DNA of 64,000 bases from Anoplopoma fimbria (Eukaryota > Chordata > Actinopteri > Perciformes > Anoplopomatidae): contig NC_072450.1 in assembly GCF_027596085.1 (NCBI RefSeq), forward strand, positions 7,900,403 to 7,964,402, given 5' to 3'. The translations under genes were made by a program, and so were the position numbers. Positions 26,102 through 64,000 of this stretch are shown here, piece by piece; positions within the stretch are counted from its first letter, which is position 1; every line of letters starts with the position of its first letter. Below the pieces are notes generated by a model, which saw nothing but the letters and a program-made list of their open reading frames with translations, did not search any database and was not told the origin of the DNA.

Positions 26102-27242
26102 TCTATTCAACCACAGTGGAGCACTTAACTGGAGCTCACCTGGTGATGAGAAATTCAGTTTCCAAGACATCGACGTGAGCGCAGACGGCACCCCCATCCT
26201 CAGGATCCTCATCTCCGTGGTCTACTCTGTGGTGTGCGCCGTGGGCTTGGTGGGGAATCTGCTGGTGTTTTTCCTCATGAGGTTAAGACAAGGTCGCAAG
26301 AAGTCCACCATCAACTTCTTCATCATCAACCTGGCGGTGACGGACTTCCAGTTCGTCCTCACTCTGCCCTTCTGGGCCGTGGACACCGCGCTGGACTTCA
26401 GCTGGCCCTTTGGAGACGCCATGTGCAAGATCATCCTCTCGGTCACCGTGATGAACATGTACGCCAGCGTGTTCTTCCTCACGGCCATGAGTGTGACCCG
26501 CTACTGGTCGGTGGCCTCGGCCCTGAAGAAGAAGGCTCACAGGAGGTCACGGTGCGTAAAGTGGGTGTGCGCGGTGCTGTGGGTGTTGGCGACCATGGCC
26601 ACTGCTCCCACGACGATCTTCTCCACTGTGACTTTGGTGGCTGGAGAAAAACTCTGCCTCCTCAAGTTCCCCGATGGGCACGACTGGCTGGCTCTCTACC
26701 ACATCCAGAAGATCTTGATAGCCTTCATCATCCCCATGCTCATAGTCTGCGTCAACTACCTGATGCTGCTGCGCTTCGTGAGACTCCGCAGCATGAGCAG
26801 CAGCAACCCCAAACGCAGATCCAAGGTCACCAAATCTGTCGCCATCGTGGTTTTGTCCTTCTTCTTCTGCTGGATGCCAAACCACGCCATCACATTCTGG
26901 GGTGTCTTGGTGAAATTCAACGCGGTGGATTGGGATAAGTCGTATTACCTGGTGCACACCTATGTGTTCCCGGTCACGGTGTGCTTGGCGCACGCAAACA
27001 GCTGCTTAAACCCGGTGCTTTACTGCCTGATCAGGCCAGAGATCAGGAAGATGCTCAGCGGTGTGTTTTGGAGAGTCTCCACTCCCTCCTCATCCAAGAA
27101 GAGCAGTGCGTCGCGCTACTTTACGCATGGAGACACCGGGGGAGTCGTGCCAATCCCGGGTTTGGACAATGGAGAGTCCTCGTTGTCCATCATAGACCGT
27201 AAAGGCTTACCGAGCTCCAGCATGATCCAGTACACCCGGTAG
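26094..27242 (+). CDS. Relaxin-3 receptor-like GPCR (RXFP3 family), complete intronless gene
   Basis: Class A peptide GPCR of the relaxin-family receptor group (RXFP3/RXFP4), which couple to Gi and bind relaxin-3 or INSL5-type peptides at the plasma membrane. 382 residues. It has N-glycosylation sites at Asn6 and Asn12, TM1 with GN at 54-55, TM2 Asp84, WPFG in loop 1 (Trp104), and Cys111-Cys188 as the conserved disulfide. TRY135-137 stands in place of DRY, as in human RXFP3. CWMPN is at 259-263 and NPVLY at 306-310. Words shared with human RXFP3 include DFQFVLTLPFWAV, MNMYASVFFLTAMSVTRY and FNAV. The tail is Ser-rich (331-382). The subtype among the several teleost rxfp3 genes is uncertain; linkage to adamts7 and itga11 suggests the rxfp3-3 group (inference). 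The start is the first ATG of the homologous frame. Confidence 0.95.
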   Translation: MDDLFNHSGALNWSSPGDEKFSFQDIDVSADGTPILRILISVVYSVVCAVGLVGNLLVFFLMRLRQGRKKSTINFFIINLAVTDFQFVLTLPFWAVDTALDFSWPFGDAMCKIILSVTVMNMYASVFFLTAMSVTRYWSVASALKKKAHRRSRCVKWVCAVLWVLATMATAPTTIFSTVTLVAGEKLCLLKFPDGHDWLALYHIQKILIAFIIPMLIVCVNYLMLLRFVRLRSMSSSNPKRRSKVTKSVAIVVLSFFFCWMPNHAITFWGVLVKFNAVDWDKSYYLVHTYVFPVTVCLAHANSCLNPVLYCLIRPEIRKMLSGVFWRVSTPSSSKKSSASRYFTHGDTGGVVPIPGLDNGESSLSIIDRKGLPSSSMIQYTR

Positions 27243-27830
27243 CTTCAGCCTGGTGGACAAGAGGCCCCATGCAGCTGTGTGTGTGTTTTCTTTCTTTCTC
27301 TCTGGTTGTCCACCTGTAACCGTCGTGACTTGTGCGTAATGCTTTAGTATTGCAAAATTGAAGATGTTTCATTACACACAGCAAACCTGCACTTTATGAC
27401 GTGGTTGTCATCATGACATGACCTATGTATGACACCTGTAATGTGGCATTTATTGAATTCCTACCTAACTGTCACAAAACCTCTTGATGAGTGATGATTA
27501 GATTCAATTCCTCTCCCCTTTCCCTCCGATAAGGTGATGCTGCACTGTCTTTCTGTCCTTTGTAAGATTACATTTATGAAATGTTTGCCTCCACTGGGCA
27601 AAGAAGAGCGACACGAAACATGGCAACAGAGAGACGGGGACACAGGGGACAACCGTCTCAGGAATGAACTGGAGACATTGTGGACTCTTGGACACGAGAT
27701 ACCCGGCAAAACATGGAATTATATTTTGAAGGACCTAAACATGGATTTGGAGATTAGATATAATCACAAATGTGCAATGTACCTACTTGTGTAAATTCTG
27801 TCTGTAAATAAATTGACTTTTCCAAGTGGT
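27243..27830 (+). other. Probable 3' UTR of the rxfp3-like gene
   Basis: Sequence after the TAG stop up to just past an AATAAA signal at 27807-27812. No coding signal was seen. The end is inferred from the signal. Confidence 0.5.
27807..27812 (+). terminator. Poly(A) signal AATAAA
   Basis: Canonical AATAAA 565 nt after the receptor stop codon, followed within 30 nt by a GT/T-rich stretch (TTTTCCAAGTGGTTCATTTC). It is the best candidate for mRNA end formation. Confidence 0.55.
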
Positions 27831-28027
27831 TCATTTCAATTGGTTATGGATTTCACATACATCTTTAATTCTGAGGCATTGTCCAAGAAGATTGGCATGC
27901 AGCCTATATTCTTAATTATGTAGATGAAAATGTCCTCAAACATCCAAGCTGTGTTCAACCACTACTGTAAGAGTATAAAGCCAACAGTAGGCAATGTTGT
28001 AGATCCAACTAAAATGGAAGGAGGCTC

Positions 28028-28030
<3 letters not shown>

Positions 28031-28070
<40 letters not shown>
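28031..28070. repeat. (GT)n microsatellite
   Basis: About 20 GT units on the plus strand, first of a cluster of three dinucleotide tracts within 400 bp. Confidence 0.95.
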
Positions 28071-28073
<3 letters not shown>

Positions 28074-28156
28074 TAGCGGGATGTGTTGCTGAAAATATAA
28101 GGAAGCACAGTGTTGAGTGCTTTGGATGAGAAGTTTCTGAGAAAGCCATCGGCATA

Positions 28157-28159
<3 letters not shown>

Positions 28160-28215
<56 letters not shown>
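28160..28215. repeat. (GT)n microsatellite
   Basis: About 28 GT units, second tract of the cluster. Confidence 0.95.
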
Positions 28216-28216
<1 letters not shown>

Positions 28217-28333
28217 CTTTGCTTGAACCACACCCATATTCGCCTTCATTTTGACCTCAACTAAACACCTGCATCTTGAGACGCTGTCACAGACACAAAA
28301 TCTTTCCACAGACAGACATATAAACACCTGGTT

Positions 28334-28334
28334 A

Positions 28335-28421
<87 letters not shown>
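28334..28421. repeat. (CA)n microsatellite
   Basis: About 44 CA units on the plus strand, opposite in phase to the two GT tracts just upstream, so transcripts could pair GT with CA. Confidence 0.95.
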
Positions 28422-28426
<5 letters not shown>

Positions 28427-29577
28427 AAAAACCAATACCAGCCACACATGTACAGTTGCATTTCTAAAGGTCTTTCCTTTGGCTTTCAACCATAAAAAAG
28501 AAGCGTCATGCATGCTTTGTTGAGTTTGACATTTAACTTGTGTAAACTCTGATTAGACAATTACATACTGCAGCTCCAAACACCTTTTCCTTGTGTGCAG
28601 CCTGTACTATTAATGCTGAATTCACTTTCAGCACCAGCTCTGGTCCGAGACAGAGGCTGTGTCAGGTGAGCCAAGGGGAGAGGCTGATGGTGGCTGCAGA
28701 GAGGTCAGCTGTCACTTGGCATTCAGCAGCAGTGCAGGTCCTCTTCAGGTGATTGAGAAAACTCGACGCAGGAGATCCTGGAGCTGAGGGAGTCTCCTGG
28801 TTGCTGCGTCTGCTGACAGGTTTGTGTTCTAATGAGTGTCTGTCCCCGTCATTCTTTTCTCCTCTTTGTGCCCCAAGGCCTCGTTGTTTTGTTTGTCCTG
28901 TCCATGATGCTGCAGGAACGGTGTGTACAGTGATGATCACATAGTGTCCACAACACAGACTTTTCCCTAAAGCACCAAGTATTAGGAATATATAAGTATC
29001 AGTCACATAGTGTTGGTCTATCTGATCTCCTCGGGCAATTTTATTTATATAACCTAAAATCAAGATGCATTAATGAGCTTCAATCAAAGGAAAAAAATCC
29101 CCCAAAAGGCCATTAACGATGATCAAAAAGAAAGAAATCTCAGGAAAAGAGGAGGAAAGTACTGAATACTGATTTCTTGATGCTTTTTGGCTAAATATCA
29201 GGAGCACTTTTATAATAGACTTTAAGCAGAAAAAAATTCAATATGTTATCTACATAGTGCAGCAATTTACCTGAGAGAAGTTGTACAAGGGGTCGTGTGG
29301 ATTTAAAGCCAATCCCAAATATTTATAATGAATTCTTCTGATGGTTCAAAGGTCCAATCACATTTTTACTGGTACGCTCATTTCAACATTTGAATAGTTT
29401 TACCCTCATCATACCAACATATTTCACATACAAGGACTACCAACAAGAATAAACTACTGTAAGAAACAACCATCATAGCTAAATGCTAACTTACTTTTTC
29501 AAACATTGTAGGTTTTGTTATTTATGTCATCTGAGGAAAAAAAAACATTATTATATCAGGAATGTTACAGTTAATCT

Positions 29578-29690
29578 GCATCCATTATCTTTAACCACTT
29601 ATCCTGTTTGCCAGACTATCGCAGAGCTCACACATGGAGACAGACAAACATTCACACCAACGGGCAATTTAGAGTGTCAATTAACTTAAA
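29578..29690 (+). mobile_element. Internally deleted dispersed teleost repeat
   Basis: Starts TGCATCCATTATCTTTAACC then ACTTATCCTGTTTGCCAG, and continues CACACATGGAGACAGACAAA then CGGGCAATTTAGAGTGTCAA. This matches the order of the widespread CATCCATTATC...CAATTTAGAG repeat, with the usual central part missing. Confidence 0.5.
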
Positions 29691-29977
29691 TTGCGCACCT
29701 TTGGAATGTGGGATCACTGCGGAATGACTGACAGGATGCTCTCTCTGTGTGTGTAATACTTTAAATTAGACCCATTGCAAACATGTTTTATCTATTAAAG
29801 CTGCATCTGCTCTAATTGGGTGCTTCAGACAGGGGTCCCCTAGGATCCCAATACACTGGTAGTTAAAATAATTATCTAAAAAGCACTCATTAAAACAGAA
29901 ACAGAATGTTATTTTGGAGCAATGTGCTTATGAGATGTAACACAAGTAGACCTCTGGTGTCTTCATGGTTAAAGAGG

Positions 29978-30091
<114 letters not shown>

Positions 30092-30410
30092 TGTTAACCT
30101 TCCACAAAAGGAAAGTTAACTGTACTTTTTTGATTATACTTCAGCAAATTGTTCAAGCTAATGAGCGAGTAATCATTCTCACAATCCCCATCGTTCAGTT
30201 CACAGCAGGTTTTGTATCCTGATTTGTTTCTTTGCTTTATTTCCCCAATGATTCATATCCACTCTCTGTTTTTGAGTGTGATTTTATTGACATTCAGCAC
30301 ATACTTCCTTTCTACTCCTCCACATGTACTGTAGCTAGTAATCATGTAGGTGTCATAAGTAACATTTATGAGTTAACAGAGCACAGAAATGAATCAATAC
30401 TCTTTAATAT

Positions 30411-30450
30411 ACACTACGGTTCAAAAGTTTTTGGTCGCCAGTCAAAAAGT
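30411..30450 (+). mobile_element. Tc1-like terminal inverted repeat remnant
   Basis: TACACTACGGTTCAAAAGTT then TTTGGTCGCC resembles the teleost Tc1-type terminus CACTACCGTTCAAAAGTTTGG. No opposite end was seen in the next 2 kb, so this is a solo or short relic. Confidence 0.45.
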
Positions 30451-32695
30451 CTTGATTTGTTACAGTCAGATGATTTTTTAAATATCTTTCATGCTTTAAG
30501 GTTGTAGAAATAACTATTTACAGTAAATGTTATTTTGTATTAAGGGTTTGCAATGTTTTGTGTATGGAGAACAAAATGCCACACAATTGTTCAACCAGAC
30601 TGACTGTCGAGAGGTCAGAGAAGGACAAAGATTCCTTTGAGCACCAGTTGAATAAGAATTAAAGTTATCAACAGAATCTCAAGCTTAGCAATTAAAATGT
30701 GAAGAGATAAGCAAACAAAGTTCCTGTTTGTATGTCAAGTGCACAATAATACAGCTTATAACAACCTGGAATGTTAAGAGGTGTGTTGCTTAAGCAAAGC
30801 TATGAACATATGTACTGACAAATCACAGTTAAAGCTTATTCAATCTAATCACTTAGTACGATGGTAAAAAAAAAACTCGGCTACCCAAAATATTTAGAGC
30901 CCAAATGCACCGTTTTAATTAAATTATGATCTACTTACGCTTTTCTGGACTGGAAAATAAATGAAAAATGAGTTTTTGGGTGGGAAATGGTTGAAAAAGT
31001 ATCGACTAAACCTAAGTATTAATAATTTAAAATTGTGTTCATTTGGGGCTAAAATTGATGTTTCAAACTTAAATAATTAATTTGGTGTCTGAATTATACA
31101 TCTTTCTTCCCTGTTAGAATAACAATTATTGTAGGGAAGAAGAAAAATATCAATTTAATAGTTGACTTTGTAATCGTAGTGTGTCTCATTCTTAGTCTAT
31201 CGACTGCAACATCTTCTGCAGCATGTTTATATAACCTCATTTCATTTTTTTGAATATTACTTGACTGTGTTTTGTTTACTTGGATGTATTGCACACCTTT
31301 AATTCTGTTTGTGTGGCTGCATTCGTTTTTTTCCCCCCGCTGAATCTTATTACATTTGCCGCTACAGCAATCTATTTCCTCCCCTCAGGGATCAATATGT
31401 TTTCACCGTAGCACTGTCGGAAGCCGATGGTTACCATGTGTCGACTGACTGAATCAACCCTGCATCCCTGAACACAAATGACAGATTCGCTCAACATCAC
31501 CACACGGTAGCTCCATCTGTTCATTCATTACGTTGTAGGTTAGACTGCGCTTTGATCAGCAGGCAGCTGCAGACTTACTGTTGTGTTGAAGGCAAATTGT
31601 TTCTTGTTTTGCTACGAGGAAAATGCTTTAAGAGTTGAATTAGGAGAGGACCCGAGAGGCAAACCTGTCAGTTTAATTCTCTACTAAGCCACATATCGTA
31701 CACCCAAGCTCTGAAATTTGGCATGCAAATCTTCTGTTGATAGTGTTGACATTTTAAATTCAGGAGGAGTCAATCAGCAAAAACCTTTTCAAAAAATAAA
31801 GTTTTGGTTATCTGTATTTGTATTATAGTATTTTCAAATATACCCACATTAGAGATATTTATTATCATATATGTATTACAACACATATAATGATGATCAA
31901 CTTTGATTATTTGATAATTAATCACAGTGGATAAGGTCTAATCAAACTGTAGGGCTGCAGATTGAGCCCTACTTGAACAACTATCTGTTTTCTTTTGCTA
32001 GTTTCAGAGAAATTCTAACAATACTCCTCATCAAAACCCTGGTCATCCCCCTCCCTCTGTATTTGATTGACAGGAATTTAATAAACAGCACTCGTGGTTC
32101 GATAGGCTTAGTTTGTGCGGTTGAAACTCCACAAGTGTTCATTAAAAAGATATTCGCAGACATATACTCTGTTTTATTTGTAGGCATATTACAGCTCTTC
32201 ACACCTCATCAAACATGACAAACTGACATTGGTTGGTAACACCAGGAGGGTGCTGACATACTGTGAGCAATGTGCGTTTACTGGAGTCATCTTTATGGTA
32301 TTTGATTGTGATTTCGTTCCAGTTCCTCATGATAATTGCTTTGTTGATATCCATGTTGCCTGCAGTGTTTTCTGCACATCCTTTAGCTCTGATGCAGTGC
32401 TTGTTAAAGGGCATGCAACGTCTCGTAACTGGGTCAGTGACACAAAGCCTTGCTGCTTAACTTATAGAGTAATGCCATAAACCATGTGGAAAATACTGAA
32501 AACCATTATCATATTGGAAAGGGTATAAAAAAGGTACATGACTATTTACAAAATTCAAGTTAATTTTGTACAAAAGTGCATCAAATGTTTAATGTTTTCC
32601 AGGATGAAAATATTAAAAGAAAAAAAAGTGAACTCTTTAGAGAGGATGCAGGTTTAGAAGATTCTTTGCTGTAAAAAAAAAAAGATCAAGAAAAG

Positions 32696-32701
32696 TTTAT
32701 T
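32696..32701 (-). terminator. Possible poly(A) signal for itga11
   Basis: AATAAA on the minus strand, 674 nt beyond the itga11 stop. It is a plausible 3' end, but other A-rich hexamers could serve. Confidence 0.25.
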
Positions 32702-33374
32702 TAAGTTACAGAGACGTTAAGAATCTTCTTTGTACTCTGGCGACTTTAGTTCAGTTTTGCTTTCTTATAAATTATTATGCAAGTGAGCTGAACATGTTGC
32801 AGATAAAATCTTTTAAACATCGAATTCAATATACAGTATAGTAACTTTACATTTGTGGTAGCGTTTTGGGTGGCAAAACACCCTTGAGGTTTTTCATGAC
32901 CATTAGAGTTAAATAAATACACATCAGGAAGAGACAATAGAGTGATTGGCTAACACTTGCCTCAAAGGGCAAATTTTTGCTTGAAATTCTTGGGACAGAT
33001 CAATCAAAAGCTCTCCCTATTCTTCTTTCCAAACGACCGTAAAAAAAAAAGCACCAGAGCTCCAGCCTGAAGCCAAGAAAACGAGAGCTCAAAGATCTGT
33101 GGAGGAACGACACGGTGAATACACAGACGAAGAAGGCCCTAACGTCGCAACAGTGCAGGATCGCTAAGTGAGTGTGACAGTGCTGACTCTGGGGGGGTCA
33201 GGGGGTCGTGGCGTTGGACAGGTCCAGTGCACTGAATAAGCCTTGCTTCAGCGGCCATGCGGAGCTGTCTATGCGGTGCCACTGTGGCGTTGTGGAGCGG
33301 GGGTGGGAGGTGGGTCGGTCCCTGAGTGTCGGGTCCCCTGTGGAGAGGCGTCTGCTGGGGGCCCTCAGCCTGCG

Positions 33375-59611
<26,237 letters not shown>

Positions 59612-62600
59612 CTGCAAAGAAACAAAATCCCACAGTTAGGGTCACTGAATATATATATTTATATTAAAGTGTGCTTTCGTTCTGTCCAAGAGTAAGTCTT
59701 TGTCTAGAATCTAATCCTCTGAGAGAATATGTCACACAAAACACATGTGCTGACCTAGAAGATTTTAAATGTTAATTTATCCCAGGAGGTTAACTAAGCA
59801 TGTTTAATCATGTCCTAAACAGTTCCACACGGTCTCACCCAGTAAAACCAATCATCTGCTGCCAGTCAGATCCTCAAGGTTAGACCATATCTCCTTTGAA
59901 CTACCGCATGAAAAGGATTTTGTATTAGCCAAATATAAGGAAGCACGCATATCTTGTCACGTATATTGAATAGAACATATCTACACCATTTTTACTGCCA
60001 GTGTGTCAATGGCTGAACCTAGCACCTAGCGTTGTTAGCTCAATGCTACCAAGCTCACAATTACAGGGCTAAAATGCTGATGTTTAGCACTAAAATCAGC
60101 AATAACTAAACGTTTAACTAAAAGTTATGTTAAAACCTTAGTTTTTAAGTATTAATCCTTTTGTTTTATTAGTTGTTTCCCTGATGTTCATTCTATTTAG
60201 AAATTTCAGTTGAGTTGATTCTAACTAAAGAACAAAAATGTAAATGTCATGGTCCAGGAAAAGTAAGGTGATAGTTCTATATGAAGATTATTTGTAGGTG
60301 CTACCTTTAGGGCTTTGATCAAGTATCCCTTTACAGTAGTTTTGCAATTATTTATTTTTCATCATTCCATTCAATGATGCTTTCATTGAGGACTGTCAGG
60401 AAAGCACTATTCAATTTCATGAGAGCTTAAAGTTAAATCAGTCGTCATAGACCATCATAGGATTAAGATTTCCTCAGAAAGCAGTGAGGTGGGATTGCTG
60501 GACATTTTTTTCCACATGACGTAGTGTTAGTGAGGAGTCTGTCCAGCACTTGACTTCCCAGTGGGTTTCCTGTGTGGGGTCAGTGTGGTCTTATAAATGT
60601 CACTAAAAGGGTTTAGATGACTTTATGTGATGAAGAACATAGGGTCATCTGGAATGTTTAGTTCAGGACTGATGGAGTGCATAAAAGCCTTGAAGGGAGC
60701 CATAAATCACATGTATGTCAGAGATAAGAACTCACAGTGTTCACAGAAACGTTTTATTTAATATTGATGATCTCCATATAAGTCCCGCAGGGTTTCCCAC
60801 TATGCCATGTTATGTGTCTGTTTATCATGCGATACCTTTAGGTTAAATGCTTCTCTAGTTTTACATTTCAACACTATCACAAGGCTCGATGTTTCAATGC
60901 CTCAGGTTTTAACGTATTTTAACACATAGAGTAACATGACACCGCAAGTCAGCCCGAAGCTCTATCTCTCCATGGGGAATACATACATCACAAACCACAG
61001 ACAATATTAAACACGTTGCAACAATGGCAGCATTTACAGTAATACGGAGAACAGCAATAACACAGTAGATTACCTCCAGCTGTATGTTGGACATAAGAAT
61101 TTATGCAGCTACTTCCCTTTTTTTATTTCCTAAACTTGACTGATTCAAGCATTCCATGGCAAGTTGTATACTAATCACATTCCGGGAAAAGCTTCAATAA
61201 ATATAATTGGTCAACTAGGAATTCAAACAACTGTGCAGTCCAAGTGAAAATCCCAGGGAAAGCAGGGGGCAAAGGGACAAAGGAGCGATTCCCAGTTCAG
61301 TGGTGCTCCAAAGGAAAGACACTCGACACCACTTTATAGAAAAAGCAGACCGTGGACAACCTCCTGCATTGATTTCTAGGTCAAAGTCTAACAATTTAAG
61401 AATGACAGATATTGAATTTAAGGATTTCTCGGTCAGGTTTATGATCCCCAAGCTCACGCTAAATTCCAAAGAAAACAAATTGGTAACAAAAATCTGTGTA
61501 TTCAGAAACTCTCCTTATATAATCGCATTAGGTTGGTAGGACAAAACATGACGTTCATGATTTCAGAGGAAGGTGCCCTAGGGATTGTAATGTAATAATT
61601 ATACACTTTGTTGATGATCCTGTAACATTTCCTTTTGGTATTATTCATGAATTTGTTGCAGCACACATTCCTTAAGATTCAAAGGATTGGGTTCATCATT
61701 GCAACCACCATTCACCTGATAAGGTCAGAACAACAACAGATAAGAGCAGAAGTCACACCTTGTGGTGTGATTGTTTGATAAACTACTGTTTTCAGGGTCA
61801 AGAACCAAATTTCAGTCTTGAATTTATTTTTTTATGTAATTTGGCATGCTATCTTTATTTGTTTATTTTCTTTTAGGGCAGCTGTACAAGTGATGTGTGG
61901 TATATCAAGGGAATATATACAGAATTGATTTGACATTTTAAACAGCAATGAGGACAAGAGGAAATGTTCAAACAATCCAACAGCTCACATCAAAGAGCGA
62001 CTCGTGTGGAAGTAAGCTTCAGTGTTATTGCACCTGAAGCCAACTTTTTAAAGTCTCACAGACTCTGGAAGTCATTTTCACCACAGTGGCTCCAACAGTG
62101 CTCATATTTTCATAGCTATTAATATCATGATTATGACTTCAGTTATGGCCGTCCATTGGCAAGAGGAGACGCTGCAGCACGAGTTCAGGTCAGGATACAG
62201 CTACCTTGATGAAAAGGGACCATTGTTGGCTTTGACTTGGACGCCCGCCTCGGGACCTCCTGAGTTTCACCAGAAGCTGTTCAAACAATCATGTTCCAGA
62301 GCTCATTAGGGTCGAATGCTAGCCACGGTGCATCATCGCTGCTGGAATGGTAATGACACTGAGAGAAATAACTTGACCCAAAACGAATGCGTGGACGTTT
62401 TCTACCATGGTTACCGGGGGATACAGGATTTTGGTGGTTTTGAGAAAGCGCCAATCCCCAAGCACAGGCTGTCATTAATGTTGTAATGTTTTTTATATTT
62501 GAAGGGGAAGAGATGTATACGCTGTGAAACCACATCCCTGACCCAAACATGAGCATGCTACTCCAATGTCACGACTTGAGCTTGCTCATCACATTCCCTT

Positions 62601-64000
62601 TGTCTGCATTAATAGAATATTGGTTCTTTTGTTAATGCTGCCTCATAATTCTGATGAACAGTTATCATTTTCCAAAGACATGCATTAAGCATTTCTACTT
62701 CAGCGAGGGCATTGACCAGACAGTGACAGGGTGACTCATGAGGACGCACATGCTTGTTGCTTTAGTCCCACAAAGCATGTTGGTGTTTCTCAGCTCAAAC
62801 AATGAGTAATCTATGTCTCATTGTGAGATGTATTTTAAGCCACGCTACCAGCTAATGTTGGTCAGTCAGTCCATCACTTTCTTCAAGAATTAAATATCTC
62901 AAAATCTTATCCAGTAAACTCAACATCTCCAGGATGCCCATGCATCTTAGAGATTCAGAGAAGATTATCTCTTCTGCCCATAATAAAGGCTATAAATGCT
63001 CAAAAACATATATCTCAACATCTACATGGATTGCCACACTTTTTGACAATCATGTTTCCCCTCAGGATGAACTGTTAAAACCTTGATGATTGCTTAACTT
63101 TAATTGACGCAACAATTTATATTTGTCCAATACTTTAGTTATTGACTAAATACCTGCAAAACTAATGACATTCCCATTAAGCTCATATATAACCTGTGTT
63201 TAATGCTAATTAGCCAATGTTTGCATGCTAACACGCTTAGCTAAGACAGTGAATGTGGTAAACATTATCTGCTTAAAGTCTTTGTCATTTTGATCATTTA
63301 GCTCAAATAATTGTTGTGCCTGATTCAACCTCAAAGAGTAGAGTCCTATTTTCACTATATTCAATGTGATAGGTATCTATCGTCCAACGTGGGCTTTACA
63401 ATGACATGACGATGATGAGTTTTTTGTCTAAACTTAAAATCAATAGATTGAATTCTATTTTCCTACCGAGCTCAGGAGGTGTAAAGACACTTTTCTTTGC
63501 AGCTTTACAAACAAGCTAAATAAAAGGAACACTATTTAAGGCCAGAGCTGAAAGATTTCACAGACTCCCTGTTGTTCTTTGTGGTGTGCGACTGGTAACT
63601 GAGCTAAAGAGTAAAGGTCAGGTCTCCAATGATGAGACCTGCTACAACTGTAGAAAAATAAACAGTGGGGAATAGAAAGGGGGAGGCTTCTGTGGTGTAT
63701 GAAGAAAGAATGCAGGTTTGTGTGCCCCATCAGGTTTAAACACCCAAGCTTTTCGCCAATTGGAGGTGAAGTGGCCTCTTCTCAGCTCCCCAAAGGAGTG
63801 TCCGCTCTGGCAGAGTGTTTAGAGACCCATAATGCTCAGTAGACACATGAGGAAAAGACACATTCTTGACATTTTGACCTTTGATCAACTTGGTAGCTCT
63901 ATGAGCACTCATGGACAGAAACTGTCAACAGACCTGACAAAGATGTCGCAAAGTCTCGATGTATCTGAAGACAAATATTGTGAAAATAGTCATTTTTTCC
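59612..64000 (-). other. itga11 intron 2 (partial), exons 1-2 not found
   Basis: I looked on the minus strand for the expected FxMDxxxPRVxxG...FGYxVQQH exon ending in a split Trp codon. I found none up to 64000. The open frames at 61215-61539 and 62281-62556 have no integrin resemblance. Intron 2 is therefore at least 4.4 kb. Confidence 0.6.

Noticed and set aside
26234..26993. Long frames overlapping the receptor on both strands
   Set aside because: Shadow frames of the GC-rich receptor gene; only the 26094 frame has the GPCR motifs.
28073..28513. Open frames of repeated Cys-Val or Thr-His on both strands, here and at 6129-6446, 29890-30222 and 39357-39785
   Set aside because: They are translations of CA/GT microsatellites, with no codon usage, start context or homology.
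59612..64000. Candidate itga11 exon 1 or 2 near 59840 (GGTTTTACTGG before GTGAGA), 61215-61478 and 62281-62556
   Set aside because: Frames upstream of the donor-like site contain stops and the split-Trp phase does not fit; the other two lack the FGYxV propeller start.

Overview
This is a piece of a ray-finned (teleost) fish nuclear genome. The genes are vertebrate and split into short exons with consensus GT/AG splice sites. The AT-rich introns carry long CA/GT microsatellites and teleost-type transposon relics: L2 LINE tails with the GCGTCTGCTAAATG core, a Tc1 end, a hAT-like element with an 8-bp target duplication, and a LINE with a (TTATC)n tail. No rRNA, tRNA, CRISPR or bacterial operon structure was seen.

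Three protein-coding genes were found. (1) About 4476-24380, minus strand: the first eight coding exons of an ADAMTS metalloprotease, best matched to ADAMTS7. They cover the signal sequence, prodomain with cysteine switch and furin site, and the catalytic domain with the zinc motif. The remaining exons lie beyond the left edge. (2) 26094-27242, plus strand: a complete intronless relaxin-3-receptor-like GPCR (RXFP3 family) with a TATA box, nested upstream ORFs and a poly(A) signal. (3) 33375-59611, minus strand: 28 coding exons of a collagen-binding integrin alpha subunit, best matched to ITGA11. It runs from the first propeller blade through the inserted I domain, the calcium-binding FG-GAP blades, the stalk and the membrane segment to the cytoplasmic tail and stop codon. 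Signal-peptide exons 1-2 were not found and probably lie beyond the right edge.

adamts7 and the receptor are divergently transcribed across about 1.7 kb, and the receptor and itga11 are convergent across about 6 kb. The trio ADAMTS7/12 - RXFP3-type - I-domain integrin resembles the human chromosome 5 grouping (ADAMTS12, RXFP3, ITGA1/ITGA2) and the chromosome 15 pair ADAMTS7/ITGA11, so it looks like one copy of an ancient vertebrate paralogous block. ADAMTS7 and alpha11 integrin both act in the extracellular matrix; the receptor is a neuropeptide receptor and probably only a linkage neighbour.

All exon coordinates were read by hand from splice sites, and the reading phase is consistent across every junction: adamts7 458 codons plus 2 bases, itga11 1117 codons plus stop. 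No convincingly new system was found. The most interesting items are a long CA tract directly beside the donor of the in-frame adamts7 exon that encodes the zinc site, an ambiguous acceptor at the alpha11-specific insert position in itga11, a LINE fragment almost at a splice acceptor, a hAT-like element inserted beside a perfect inverted repeat, and overlapping upstream ORFs in the receptor leader.
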